A DNA stretch of 64,000 nt from Limnanthes douglasii subsp. nivea (taxonomy: Eukaryota > Streptophyta > Magnoliopsida > Brassicales > Limnanthaceae): the NCBI GenBank assembly GCA_036936605.1, contig JAUPFV010000002.1:271568770-271632769 (forward strand). The letters run 5' to 3'. Below are positions 33,002 to 43,960 of the stretch, piece by piece. The notes below the pieces were generated by a model that had not been told where the DNA came from, made no database searches, and saw nothing but the letters and a program-made list of their open reading frames with translations. Both the position numbers and the translations under genes were made by a program. How positions within the stretch are numbered: the stretch's first letter is position 1; every line of letters starts with the position of its first letter.

Positions 33002-34246
33002 ATGACAGATGAGAAGAATAATAACACAAATAGAAAGCTTAGAATTCTCACCAAAAGTTTTGTTATACTACATAATTATCAAGAAAAGTGCTAAATTCAT
33101 ACCATATGGAATCATTGAAAAAAACCATATTTATATTCAATACTCTATGCAAGAAAAAAAAACTATTAGAATTTTCAATGTGTACATTGGTTGGTAAATT
33201 CTCCAAAGGTACGCATAGACTCAACATAACAAAGAAGTTCTTGAGTTTTTTAAGTTTAATGGTGAATATAATATTTCAAATTGGGATGTTAGGCATATAA
33301 TGATAGAATTCATTATAAAGGATGACTTATGTAAGATATGATCCAAAAATGTGTCGACCATAAGAGAATACTCCATGAGGTTGTTCAAATGTACCTTTTT
33401 CAACCCTGAATATGAAAGTCCTATTACTCATGCGTGGATCATGATATCAAATCTCCCTGAATTTCTATATAATGAGAGCATTATAACTACCATAGCTAAT
33501 ACCATATGAAAGCCCTTAAATATATGGATTCTTGAATGAAATAGAGTTACTTACAACTCTTGTTATGCATGGATGGAACTTGACATTACCAAGACAATCC
33601 AATACCACGTGTGGGTTGGGTTTGGGGACAATGATGGGTACTGGTTGAATGTTAGTTATAAGGACTTACCTAAATACTGAAATTATTGTCACCACCTTGA
33701 AACCTATAGAAAACACCATCATAACCTACAAAATAGAAAATAAAATGACATTCATCAGCAATATGTGGAAGCTTTGAGGGTTAAATCCATAATAGTTACA
33801 AATCAACATGAAGACATTGCTAAAGAATCTAACACTGACATAAAGGACACTGAAAATGAAGATGTTAGATAATAAAAAGATCTCAGCTTGGTCCATAAAA
33901 GGATAGCTGCTGATAGAAATAAAAGAACCAAGAATAACATTCAGCACCACGCAAACACCCCTAAAGAATTTGAAATTATAGAAGCCATCAAAGCATTAGT
34001 CTTTCTGTAACCAATATCATTGACTATGAGAACTTAGCTTCTGAAAACCACACTCTGAAATAGAAAAACATAGGCATTCTCCCTAACTCTCCTACAATCA
34101 ACAACATATAAATTGATACTGAGTTTTAGGACTTCTTAAATAAGAAGTTGAATGAAGCTAAAGCTAAACGGAATAAAGGTTCTCTGATTGTTAAGTCTCT
34201 TAAGAATAAAGGGATATCTAGATCCTTAACTTACAACATCAAATGA
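33002..34246 (+). pseudogene. LINE C ORF1 (DUF4283)
   Basis: The ATG at 33002 opens MTDEKNNNTNRKLR. The DUF4283 core is visible in shifted frames: LVGKFSKGTHRLNIT (about 33190-33233), FKFNGEYNISNWDVRHIMIE (about 33254-33313) and ITHAWIMISNLPEFLYNES (about 33425-33480). This is followed by YHVWVGFGDNDGYW. The knuckle zone near 33678 reads NYCHHLETYRKHHH and has lost its Cys pattern. A basic tail ends GISRSLTYNIK just before TGA at 34244-34246, which overlaps the ORF2 start. Many stops. Confidence 0.72.
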
Positions 34247-37200
34247 CCATAAAAATCCTCAATTGGAATATTCGAGGTATTGGAAATCAAAATTCAAAGA
34301 GAAGACTAATATCTATCAAAATAAACGAGAAGTTAGATATCATTGTTATTCAAGAGCCTTTAATCAACAAAAATAATATGGACAAGATTGCTACTTACAT
34401 GGGATTCAATAAATTCAAAGCCAACATTAGCAACAAAATTTGGTTTATGTGGAATTATGATTTTGAGATTGATATATCTATTGATCACCAACAATTTATT
34501 AATGTCAAAATCAAGCATAGATCTATAAACAAATGACTTTTTGTCACTATTGTTTATGCTAAATGCCAAAGAGAGAAACAAATGAATCCGCGGTAGAACA
34601 TGAGAACTATTGTTGATCCTAATAAAAATGAAGCTGGTTATGGGAAACTTCAATGTGATCTCCTCTTCTGATGAATAAATTGGTTGTTCCACCTTCTGTC
34701 ACAAAAGTAGTGAGGAATTTGATGACACTATAAGAGATTGCTACTTAGAATATGTTGGTTTTGCTGGAAATAAATACACATGGACTAATAAATCTAAGTG
34801 GAAAAGACTTGATAGGTTCTTTACAACACTGCTTGGACTGATTATTTCTTGAAAGCCAAAGTTCACCATATGGGAAAAACTTGTTCTGATCATACCCCTA
34901 AATGTATCACCATCTCTCAAACAAACAGTATGACTAAAAATACCTTTAAATTTTATAACATGTGGATCTTAAACAATGATTTCCTTAGTATTGTTGACAA
35001 ACACATGGGATAGAAATATGAGAGGCTACCCCATGTACATTTTATGGAATAAATTGAAGAAACTTAAAGTTGACTTTAAAGATTGGAATAGAACTGTGTT
35101 TGGATATATTTTTATGTTGTTGTGCATGCTGAAGAAAAGGTTAAAAGTTTAGAAATCAAGCACCAAGAAAGTGCTGATGTTGAAGACTATATTAACCTTG
35201 CTAAAACCAATGTTATATACCTTAAATACCTTTCCAAATAAGAAGTCTTCTAGCATAAAAAAATGTTACTCTAACTGGCTTAAAGATGGTGATTCTAATA
35301 CTGTTACTCTTCACAATTTGGTTAAGAAAATGAGGAGAAAGAATAGAATTATCATCATTTTGATGGCACTAATTGGATTACTGAGCAAAATGATTTGGGG
35401 AATTCTATTGAAATTTACTTCAAATAAAACCTAACTAGTATTCATGATTATGATGCTTTCATGGACAACCTTAACAACCTTGACCATATATTTGTTGTTT
35501 TCCATAATAAGATCACTGATGAAGAGAAAATTCTTATGAACTCACCTAGTGAATCTGAAATCTATGTAGTTATCAATAGCCTCAACCCCCTAGAGATGTT
35601 GGCATTGGTGATTTCAGTGGCCTCTTCTTCAAAACCTGCCAGGATATTATTAAAAGGGATATGTGTAGCTCAATGAAATCCTTTCTTCTTGGCCATTCTA
35701 TCCCCCATGGTATCATGTCTACCATTATCCACTTAATCCCCAAAACCAGCAACCCTCACACCTGGAAAGATTATAGACATGTTAGCTTATGCACTTTATT
35801 GAATATAATAATGTCTAAGATAGTTAACAATAGACTTGCTAAGTTTCTTCCTAAACTAATATCATATGTTTAGGGTGGTTTTGTCCATGTTAAAGTCATT
35901 CAGGATAACCTATTGCTTGCTAATGAGCTCATTCTTGACCTTAATAGAAAAACTAAAAGTGATAATATAATGACAAAGGTTGATATGTCTAAGGCTTTCG
36001 GCATAATGTCTCATAGATTCATTCTTAAGGTCCTTAGTTTGTTTGGATTTAGTTATGATTTTATCAATTTTATTGTTAACCTTATTAGTTATGTATACAT
36101 ATATATTCTTGTCAATGAGAAGGCTAAAGGCTATTTTAAAACCATGAGAGACATTAGACATGGGGATCTATTATCCCCTAGTTTGTTTATTATTGTTGGT
36201 GAGGTCTTAATTAAGGGTTTAACCAGTTAATTTGAAGCCAATAAAACCATGTAATACAGAATTATAAGCACTACAAATATCCCATGCTCGGCCATTGTTG
36301 ATGACCTCTTAATTTTTACGAATGGCCATCCTACAACTATAGCTAAACTTTGTTCCCTCATTCAGCAATATCAAAATTCTTCTGGCCAATCCATAAATAA
36401 ATATAAAGCTAAAGTTATAACTCATACTAGTCTTCGTAATGCTATGAGTTCTAATCTAGAAATTCACACTGGTTTTAAGTCCAACAACATTCCAACAACT
36501 TACTTATAGATTACTTTAAACACTAATAATAAGGCCAACAATTATGAAAATATAATTAACAAAATAATTATTATTAATGAGTGGAAGGAAGACATATTTC
36601 ATATGGTGGTAGATTGACCTTGATTAACTATGTCCTTATGGCTATCCCTTTGCATTGGATGCAATCTTGTATTCTTCTTAAAGCTACTATTGATAGATTA
36701 TAAAAAATCTTCAATAAATTTATTTGAGGTTCCAATAATGAGATCAACATAATCCAACGGACTAAATGGGATAATATCTCTAAATCTTTTGAGGATGGTG
36801 GTCTTAATGTGAGGAAGCTAAAGGATGTTCAGGATACCTTCGCATGCAAGCTATGTCATAGGTTTTGGGAAAATAAGTCTTTGTGTGCTAATTATATGCA
36901 TAGTTTCTATTGCAAAGATAAACACCATTTGCAGGTCAGCTACTCTAACCTTAATTCTACCATATGGATTGCAAAGATAAACACCATTTGCAGGTCAATA
37001 CTAAAACATGATAGAATATTATTATCTTTTCTATAATATGTAGGGTGCTTTGGTACACCATAAACATCTCTAAGATGAATGGCACTATTAAAACTGTTAT
37101 GGAGAACATTAGGTATATTAAGCATATGATCATTGCATTAGATCATGCTAACTTTCTTAAGAGATCCCATTGGTCTAAGGTAGACAAAGCTGTTCTGGAT

Positions 37201-37747
37201 ATTGGTTGTTACAACCATTTCAAGGATAAAAATAAAATCACTCATCTTACGTGGAATCTCCCTAAGACTAATATATATAATCTAAACACGGATAGTTCTT
37301 GTTTATCTAACGAAGAGACTAGTGGTGGGGGTATCCTTATATATTAGTAAATGTGATTTTGTTTTACTTTATGTAATCTTTATGGTAAAATGGATCCAAT
37401 CATGGCAGAGACTAGACCTTTACTTGACGGTCTTATGTGCAAAAATTATGACATCTATCATGTGGACTTAGAATCAGACTCTAAGTTTCTTGTTAAACTT
37501 ATTACCTATGGAAACTTCCCTTGGAATTTGGACCATATTCTTACATGTTTTAGAAAGTTAATCAAACTAGACATGACCCTCTCTCACATATTTAGTTAAG
37601 CAAAACAAAGCCGCAGACTGGCTTGCGAAATGGACTATGAAATGTAAAATGAACTTGGTTTTTACCCAATTTAATATCCCTCATCAGCTCTCTGCTATCA
37701 CTCTCTTAAAGAGCATGAACCTTGGCTACATCATAATGGAAACTTGA
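34243..37747 (+). pseudogene. LINE C ORF2 (endonuclease, RT, RNase H)
   Basis: The ATG at 34243 opens MTIKILNWNIRGIGNQN. Endonuclease motifs: IVIQEPLI, then TWTNKSKWKRLDRF near 34780-34822. RT: CYSNWLKDGDSNT (about 35262-35300), IIHLIPKTSNPHTW (about 35726-35767), VDMSKAFG (about 35979-36002), DIRHGDLLSPSLFIIV (about 36151-36198). The catalytic loop reads SAIVDDLLIF (about 36290-36319), where YADD is expected. RNase H carries NLNTDSSCLS near 37281-37310, and the C-terminus NKAADWLAKW to GYIIMET ends at 37745-37747. Frames change repeatedly, so it is a pseudogene. Confidence 0.8.
36909..36997 (+). repeat. 30-bp direct repeat in LINE C
   Basis: The same 30 bp, beginning ATTGCAAAGATAAACACC, occurs at 36909-36938 and 36968-36997 with 29 bp between. 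The neighbouring LINE copies show no such repeat, so it is probably a local duplication. Confidence 0.85.
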
Positions 37748-37770
37748 CATTATATTTTTTTCCTTTCTAT

Positions 37771-39040
37771 TCTAAGAATATTTTTTAACACTAACTTACT
37801 CTTTTCTAACATGTTTTACCTGACTATATCTGTTTTTTAAGTATATCTATACAGGTTCTCAATCATTATCCAAGTAAGTAGAAGAATGATAGTTAATTAG
37901 CTTCAAATTAATTTCCATATATATCAAGTTTATAACATATATCAGTAATTGAAGTTCGACCAAGACAATACCTGATGTTGAATCAACAGAGTTGAAGTCT
38001 TAAATTCCAGTTTGTTTCTAATTTGATATCTCAATGAATCATTCCAAAAAGTCTATGATTTTCTTTCTTTTATTGAGCTCTATAAATAATATAAAAAATC
38101 AATCACCTATTTATTACTTGAAGCTTCGTCGGTCAGGAAAGTTACCTTTACCAATTAAATAATCTACAATATAAATTTACATGGTATCTCTCTAGTCCTT
38201 GATAAATGATGTTTAGGTTTTGAGTAACAGAAATCGTTGATGTGATATGCCTCCTTTAAGTTTCTTGGAATTTTATAAAGCCGAATCTCGTCAATGGAAT
38301 CATTTTGTTTCTTCTTCAAAATCAATTCGATCCCTCATAAGAATCGAAATAAATCTCCTAAGGTCTGAGTTTAATTTTCTCTAAGTAATCCGCCTTCTCA
38401 AAATAAGCTGCATGAAATCTCTTTGGCGGAGAACTCACCTGGTATATATATATATTTATTAAAATCTATGATATTAGTGAAAAAACTAAGATTTTTGTTT
38501 CGCTTTAACAGAAGAGAAAAATAAGGAAACAACACACACATATTTGTCTAAATAGTGAATGAGAATGGAACCATGTTTATGGTGAGATTATGTATTAATT
38601 CATGATATATGTTTCATAAACATAATCAAACTCGTTAAATTAACCGAAATTGATGAATTAGAAATGATTTTATCGATAAATTATAAAGTACAAAAAAAGC
38701 TTTTAGATGATAATTTATTTAGGAGAATTACTAAAAAAGTCATTTTTTACACTGTGAAGTCGCTTTTTCTGATTTTCATATATACAAAATTGCTACTAGG
38801 CATAAAACTCTATTCAATTACAGCCCATGTCATTGAAGACTCCAAACTACTCCATGAAGTTGCAAACACAATTTAAACTACCAAACCATAATCATATTCT
38901 CCGAACTACCAAAAACCTCAAAACTTTAACCACATAAACCCATTTTTGAAAACCTTCATAACATGACCAAAATTGAGTCAGAACCAGTTACCTTGCAGAC
39001 CAGCATGGACGACATAGCCTCAGCGTGCCAACCCTTGTCT
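37771..39040. other. Intergenic stretch, no gene recognised
   Basis: AT-rich with a short (AT)n run at about 38443-38456. Small open frames lack recognisable domains. The composition becomes GC-richer after about 38950, toward the MULE region. Confidence 0.5.
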
Positions 39041-39058
39041 ACGCCACACGTGTGGCGT
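39041..39058. repeat. 18-bp perfect palindrome at the left side of the MULE remnant
   Basis: ACGCCACACGTGTGGCGT is perfectly self-complementary and has a CACGTG core. The same half-site (ACGCCA/TGGCGT) forms a palindrome at 42263-42282, on the other side of the MULE coding remnant. Confidence 0.85.
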
Positions 39059-39239
39059 GTAAACGGTCTGGTATGCCCTATATGGCGTAAGAAATGACAT
39101 GCACGTCATAACCCCGACGTAATGGGTTAGCTTTATCCGGAATCTTGGTCTATTGATTTGTCTACTTCTTACATATTGGAGGAAGTTACCCGATGTGAAA
39201 TTTCGCTTGTTTCGGAATACGCTCGCCATTTCACCATTC

Positions 39240-40593
39240 ACGACGAGTATAGCCTAGACTCGATGATCGAGTGGGTCAAAAGTACGGGCAATTCGTTAGG
39301 TTTCTCGATTAACATAACATCTAAGAAGTAGAAATGAGAGAGAACACCTAGAGTAGACTATCGGTACGAGCGATCCGGTATTTTTAAGTCGCCCGTTAAA
39401 GACTGCAACCGTAAGCGTAAGGCTACATGTAGCAAAACAATTAATTGCGCTTTTCATTTGGTTGGCGATCCGGTGAAATGCGACGGTAAGTGAGCTCTAA
39501 GTGTCCTTTCCGGTAAGCAAAAACATGAACCAAATAAGTATGTCCAATGATATTTCCAATGGTACAAGTTAAAACAGAAGAAAAAAAAGCTCTTTGATGT
39601 TTTGATAGTGAACAGAACAACTCCGCAAAAAATATTTGATGATTTGAAGAAGGCCGACCGGAGAATGCTTCAAAAATCCATCATGTTTACAATCACCGTC
39701 AAAGAATTAAGATGGTTGAAAATGATGGTCGATCCCAAATACAATGCTTGTTAGCTAAATTAGAATTGCACAAGTACAAGTATTGGGAACAAACGACCAA
39801 CGATGGGTCTCACGTTATAACCGATTTGTTTTTTGCACACTCACTTAGTATTGATTTACTACGGACCTTCTCATGCTTGCTAATCATGGATAACACATAC
39901 AAAGTTATTCGTTACGGATGCCTTTGTTCGAAGTAGTCGGGGTAACATCAACCAACAAAACGTTTTGCATTGGTTTCAGTTTATGGTGAATGAAAAACAA
40001 AACAACTACGAATGGTCATTGGAATTCTTAAAAACGGTAATGGATGTGAATGATTATGAATTTCCTTGTGTTATAATTATGAACCGCGAAATTGCCTTGA
40101 TGAATAGCATAGATAAAATATTTCCTAACGCTAGTCATATGTTATGCGAGTGGCATATAACCAAGAATGTTAGCGGGAAAACAAAAAAAAATTGTTTAAA
40201 GACGGTAAGGTGTTTAATAATTTTTTGGCTGCTTAGAACGACGTCGTTTCATCCAATACCATCGACGTGCTGAATAAGAGGTTGGCTAAGATGCGGTCGT
40301 TGTTCAAAGAGCAAGATAAAGTGGTCGATTATATCGTAGACTCGTGGATTACGCTTTATAAAGAGAGGTTCGTTCACACCTATACTAACAAAATCATGTA
40401 TTTCAATAATCACACCTCTAATAGAGTGGAAAGCTCGCATGTTATGTTGAAAAAATATATCGGGTCAAGCCGATTGAATTTTGATGGGTTTTGGGATAAA
40501 GTACATGGTTTGTTGGCGATGCAACATTCGACCATAAAAGAATCTATGGAGCTTAACAAGTGTCATCTAATTCACAAATTTCAAGATTTCTAA
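39240..40593 (+). pseudogene. Mutator-like (MULE/FAR1-related) transposase remnant
   Basis: N-terminal fragments (DSMIEWVKSTGNSLGF, then a basic CNRKRKATCSKTINCAF-type zinc-binding zone, about 39258-39460) resemble the DNA-binding part of MULE/FAR1 proteins. The transposase domain follows: IMDNTYKVIRYGC (about 39885-39925) carries the first catalytic Asp. WSLEFLKTVMDVNDY and the segment CVIIMNREIALMNSIDKIFP (about 40062-40122) carry the second position, where TDRE is usual but MNRE is found. MLCEWHITKNV and NRVESSHVMLKKYI (about 40420-40461) complete the order. Several stops and frame changes. It would cut and paste the element; this copy cannot. Confidence 0.8.
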
Positions 40594-40889
40594 CTGTTTG
40601 AATTTTTACGGGGGTACGTACACCTATTACATTGGCGATAGTATACGATAGTTTTATTGATAAAAACGGTGGTGATATATCTACATGCGTCTACATCGAT
40701 CGTACGATCCAAAGTTTACTGTAATGTACCTACTCGAGTTATAGACAAGCACTGAAAGAGACTCGACATTGTTCATTGAGTTAAACGCACCGACGAAGAA
40801 GAGGTGAAAGTTAATTTCGCAAATCTATATGTAAACTTGAAGAGTTTGATGTTTACGAATAAATTCATTGATTAAAAAAAATTAAATTC

Positions 40890-42058
40890 ATTTTGGATCC
40901 ATCGACGACACTTGTTTGCGAACTCCTCCAAAAGTTTAAAACCTGGGGTAGAAATCCCGGACGTGTCGGAGGTCGCAACCATGGTCACGAACGTGGTCGC
41001 AGTAAAGATAGAAAACTCCGACGGGATTATTCTAAGAAAATAGATTATGCCTATCACATATACGCCGAACAAGAAATATTCAAGTCTCACGATAGTGTCG
41101 AAACTCCAAAAATGGTAACACCCGTCGCGAGTTTGGTAACCCCGGTCGACACTCTCGGTAGCACCGCACAAACAGTCGTCGCACACACTCTTACTAATTC
41201 CAGAGTAAAACCGCTAAAAATAAAACAAATATGGATTGCATGTGTAGGTTTAGGAACTCTGGATGCATCGAATAACATTATCGGTATACCGTAATTCCTG
41301 GTTAAACCAATTCTGGCGAGGTGCCAAATGTGCCGGACTCGAGATATTTGAAAGAAATACCTCAATTTATGCGTCATTTCATCAATCGAATTACAAATTT
41401 GATGTCCGACGATAATTGTGGTTTTAAAGTCATGGCACATGGTAGGGTAGGGTACGAAATTGGATGGAAATGTTTAGAGAATCCATGGTTCATGAGCTAA
41501 AGATGCATCGAGAGTTTTATAAATATGTTGCATATTACAAATACGATAATAAAGTTGATAAGGAGATACACTAGTTGACTTATAATAAAGAGAATGCACC
41601 GGTCAAAAATTGGACGTTGTTGCCTGGTTGCGGCAAACCAGTTGCGACGACATTCAGTTATGTTTTCTATTGCGTAGCTCCTGGTGGATGTACGACTTAC
41701 TTACCGGTAAAAAAATACACCATCGAATGATGGTTTTATAAAGGAGATCGGTGTCACATTCGTTAATACAAACCATTTTATTCACATAAGTAAACAATTT
41801 TTAATTTTATATGCATTTCGTTATTTATTATCTATATGCAAACTTACTTTGAATGTCAAATTGTAGGTCGATGTGGTTCAAGGTTCACCTTTACCGACTA
41901 TAAATTCAACGTGGATGTGCATGACTAGAGACGACGCTATTTCTTGGTCGATCCCCTTGTTGGATAGAGTTCGCGTATTTTCAAGATTGCAAAATCCCAC
42001 GCCGACACATTACTTAGAATGTGACCAACTCGTAGTGGACTTAACCAAAAACTTCTAA
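40890..42058 (+). pseudogene. OTU-type cysteine protease segment of the MULE remnant
   Basis: A basic linker (GRNPGRVGGRNHGHERGRSK) leads to an OTU-like domain at about 41330-41500. It has the segments VPDSRYLKEIPQFMRHFI and DDNCGFKVMAHG, in which the Cys after DN is the expected catalytic nucleophile. Further pieces NWTLLPGCGKP (about 41611-41643) and GCTTYLPVKKYTIE fit the C-terminal region of MULE-linked OTU proteins. A probable intron begins at GTAAAC near 41789 and ends at TTGTAG near 41867, joining NHFIHI to VVQGSPLPTI. Stops lie at 41292-41294 (TAA, after NIIGIP) and elsewhere. The transposase-OTU neighbourhood matches known plant MULEs. Confidence 0.72.
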
Positions 42059-42262
42059 TCGTACTTGTGTTGTAATTTTATATTTAAATCGGATTAAGTT
42101 GTTTTGTGGTTTGTGAGTTGTGAACTATTTAAACTATGTATTAAAGAACCATTAGACTTTTTATAGATCTCATTCATGCATTATTAAAGTGTAGTTAACT
42201 CTATCTTTTTGCACAAACAAAGTTGAGCCAATCCGACATGTAGATAATGTACGCATTTCAGA

Positions 42263-42375
42263 CCACGCCAACCTTGGCGTGGGATTTCATAACCACGCCA
42301 ACGGTAGGTGCGCTCATGGCCACCCATGCCACCATATGGCGTGGGTTGGTGTTACCACGCCACCGCTTGGCATGG
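42263..42375. repeat. Cluster of CCACGCCA/TGGCGTGG inverted motifs
   Basis: CCACGCCAA-CC-TTGGCGTGG (42263-42282) is a 9-bp-arm palindrome. Further CCACGCCA sites lie near 42292 and 42355, with TGGCGTGG near 42337. The half-site is the same as in the palindrome at 39041-39058. They could be transposase-binding subterminal repeats or a small hairpin repeat family. Confidence 0.7.
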
Positions 42376-42639
42376 TAACAATATTGGAAATTGGAGACAA
42401 AGGCTGAGCTAAAAGTCAAGCCTATTGCCGCCACCCAACGGTAGAATGGAGGCACCATATTGTTATTAATATGGAAATGAATGAATGCAACCCAATTTGA
42501 AAATTTTATTTTGCTTTGATAATTAACGCCGAACAAATTAAAAGTAAACAATGCATAACAAAGGTCAATTCCAAACAATGGTTAAGGGAAAACATAAAGT
42601 AAAACAACAATCAAGGAAAACGTAAACTAAAACAACAAC

Positions 42640-43150
42640 TCATTTGTCCGACCAGTTCCATTTTATCAACTTCCTTTCTTCTTTCGCATTCTGGTAATCC
42701 ACCGCAACAACACACGTTTCATCTTCCTTGATGGTAAAAATGTCAGAATAAACATGATCCAACTGATCCTCCGTTAAAGTATTCGTGAGTTAGTAGTTGA
42801 ACAACTTAAACGCAACATAACGTTTCAAGTCGTTGAGGTTGGAAATTAGCTTTACACGTATTTTCACTATAATAGACCACCTAGTTTTTACCTCATCCAA
42901 ACATCTTAAAATCTTAGGCGGCTGGACGCCATCTTTGCCGTATCGGAAATATATCTGGCATAGTAGTGTTTACCCCATTCATTCTTATAGGTTTTACCTA
43001 CTTTTATGGATGCTTTCATCAAATATTCATCTTCCAACTCACTCCAAAGAAACATTTTTAAAGTGTCAAATTTTAGTATTTCAAATTGTGTTGTTACAGG
43101 AGGAGATCATCTATTTATTGACCATTTAGTCTTTAGATAACTGTAATCCA
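42640..43150 (-). pseudogene. Unrecognised decayed coding remnant
   Basis: A minus-strand translation from about 43090 to 42930 is open and protein-like, with SELEDEYLMKASIKVGKTYK and NEWGKHYYARYIS, then stops. I do not recognise the family. It lies just past the MULE OTU remnant, in the opposite direction, and could be part of the same element or an independent gene fragment. Confidence 0.35.
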
Positions 43151-43559
43151 AGTAGACCAATATCTGCTTGGCACATGTAAGAGGTGGATAATGTAATCTC
43201 ATAACCCAATCATTTCATGACACATAATGCATAAAAAAACACATTTCACTATGTGCGTCAGGATGGACCATGTGTGTTTGATATGGGTTTAAATACAACT
43301 TCATTGAGTGGTTTTGGCTATTTTTTTTCAGTAATAACCGATAAAGCAAAAATTTAGCAACAATTACATATAACATAAAAACTCAAACTAACGACTTAGG
43401 AATCAAATAACAGGTCGAACCACAACTGAGTAAAAAATAAATACTAAAAAAAGAACTTAAGAAATCATAAATACTCAAACAACAAGAAGGAAATCATAAA
43501 AAATAAAAGAACAAGTGGGAGATCATAAAAACTCAAGCAAGAACAAAAAAACATAGAAC

Positions 43560-43960
43560 TTATAAGTCGAAGTCGTATCCCATGTTGTCTTCATCAAAAC
43601 CATTCTCTCTTTCCGCAATCGTAACCTCCAGATATGCTACCATGTCTCTAGTAATCTAATCTACAACAATCATGTTCCACACTATAGTTGTTTCTTGCTT
43701 AATTTTATAAGATATGAACAACAAATGTTGGAGTAGTTTCACACAATTGTACCTAGCGTTGACATTGTCATGGCTGCGCGTTGCATGATTTGTTAGTTCG
43801 AATCGGTCCTACTCGAAATACATCCTACATAGCACCCAACCAGAAAAAACATCACTCATATCATCAGACATTGTTCCGCATACAAACTTCACCGACTGAA
43901 GCAACTAGTAGTCTTCATCAACATTAAACTCGATTCCTTGATGCCTTTTATGTTTTTTAT
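43560..43960 (-). pseudogene. Unrecognised decayed coding remnant with acidic C-terminus
   Basis: Minus-strand translation gives HKKHKRHQGIEFNVDEDY, SDDMSDVFSGWVLCRMYFE, FELTNHATRSHDNVNARYNC and VTIAERENGFDEDNMGYDFD ending at a stop near 43563. The segments are interrupted by a few stops. The composition looks like a real former protein with an acidic end, but no family is recognised. Confidence 0.35.

Larger units (their letters stand above)
32720..37770 (+). mobile_element. LINE C, L1-type LINE
   Basis: Same organisation as LINE A. ORF1 (33002-34246) has DUF4283 and a knuckle zone, and ORF2 (34243-37747) has endonuclease, RT and RNase H, with an ATGA overlap between them. Stops and frameshifts are frequent. 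The RT loop has lost the YA of YADD and a 30-bp direct repeat interrupts the C-terminal part. The left boundary is a guess; no target duplication was identified. Confidence 0.78.

Noticed and set aside
39020..39241. Minus-strand open frame at the MULE left side
   Set aside because: It has no recognisable domain and overlaps the palindrome zone; codon content is not convincing.
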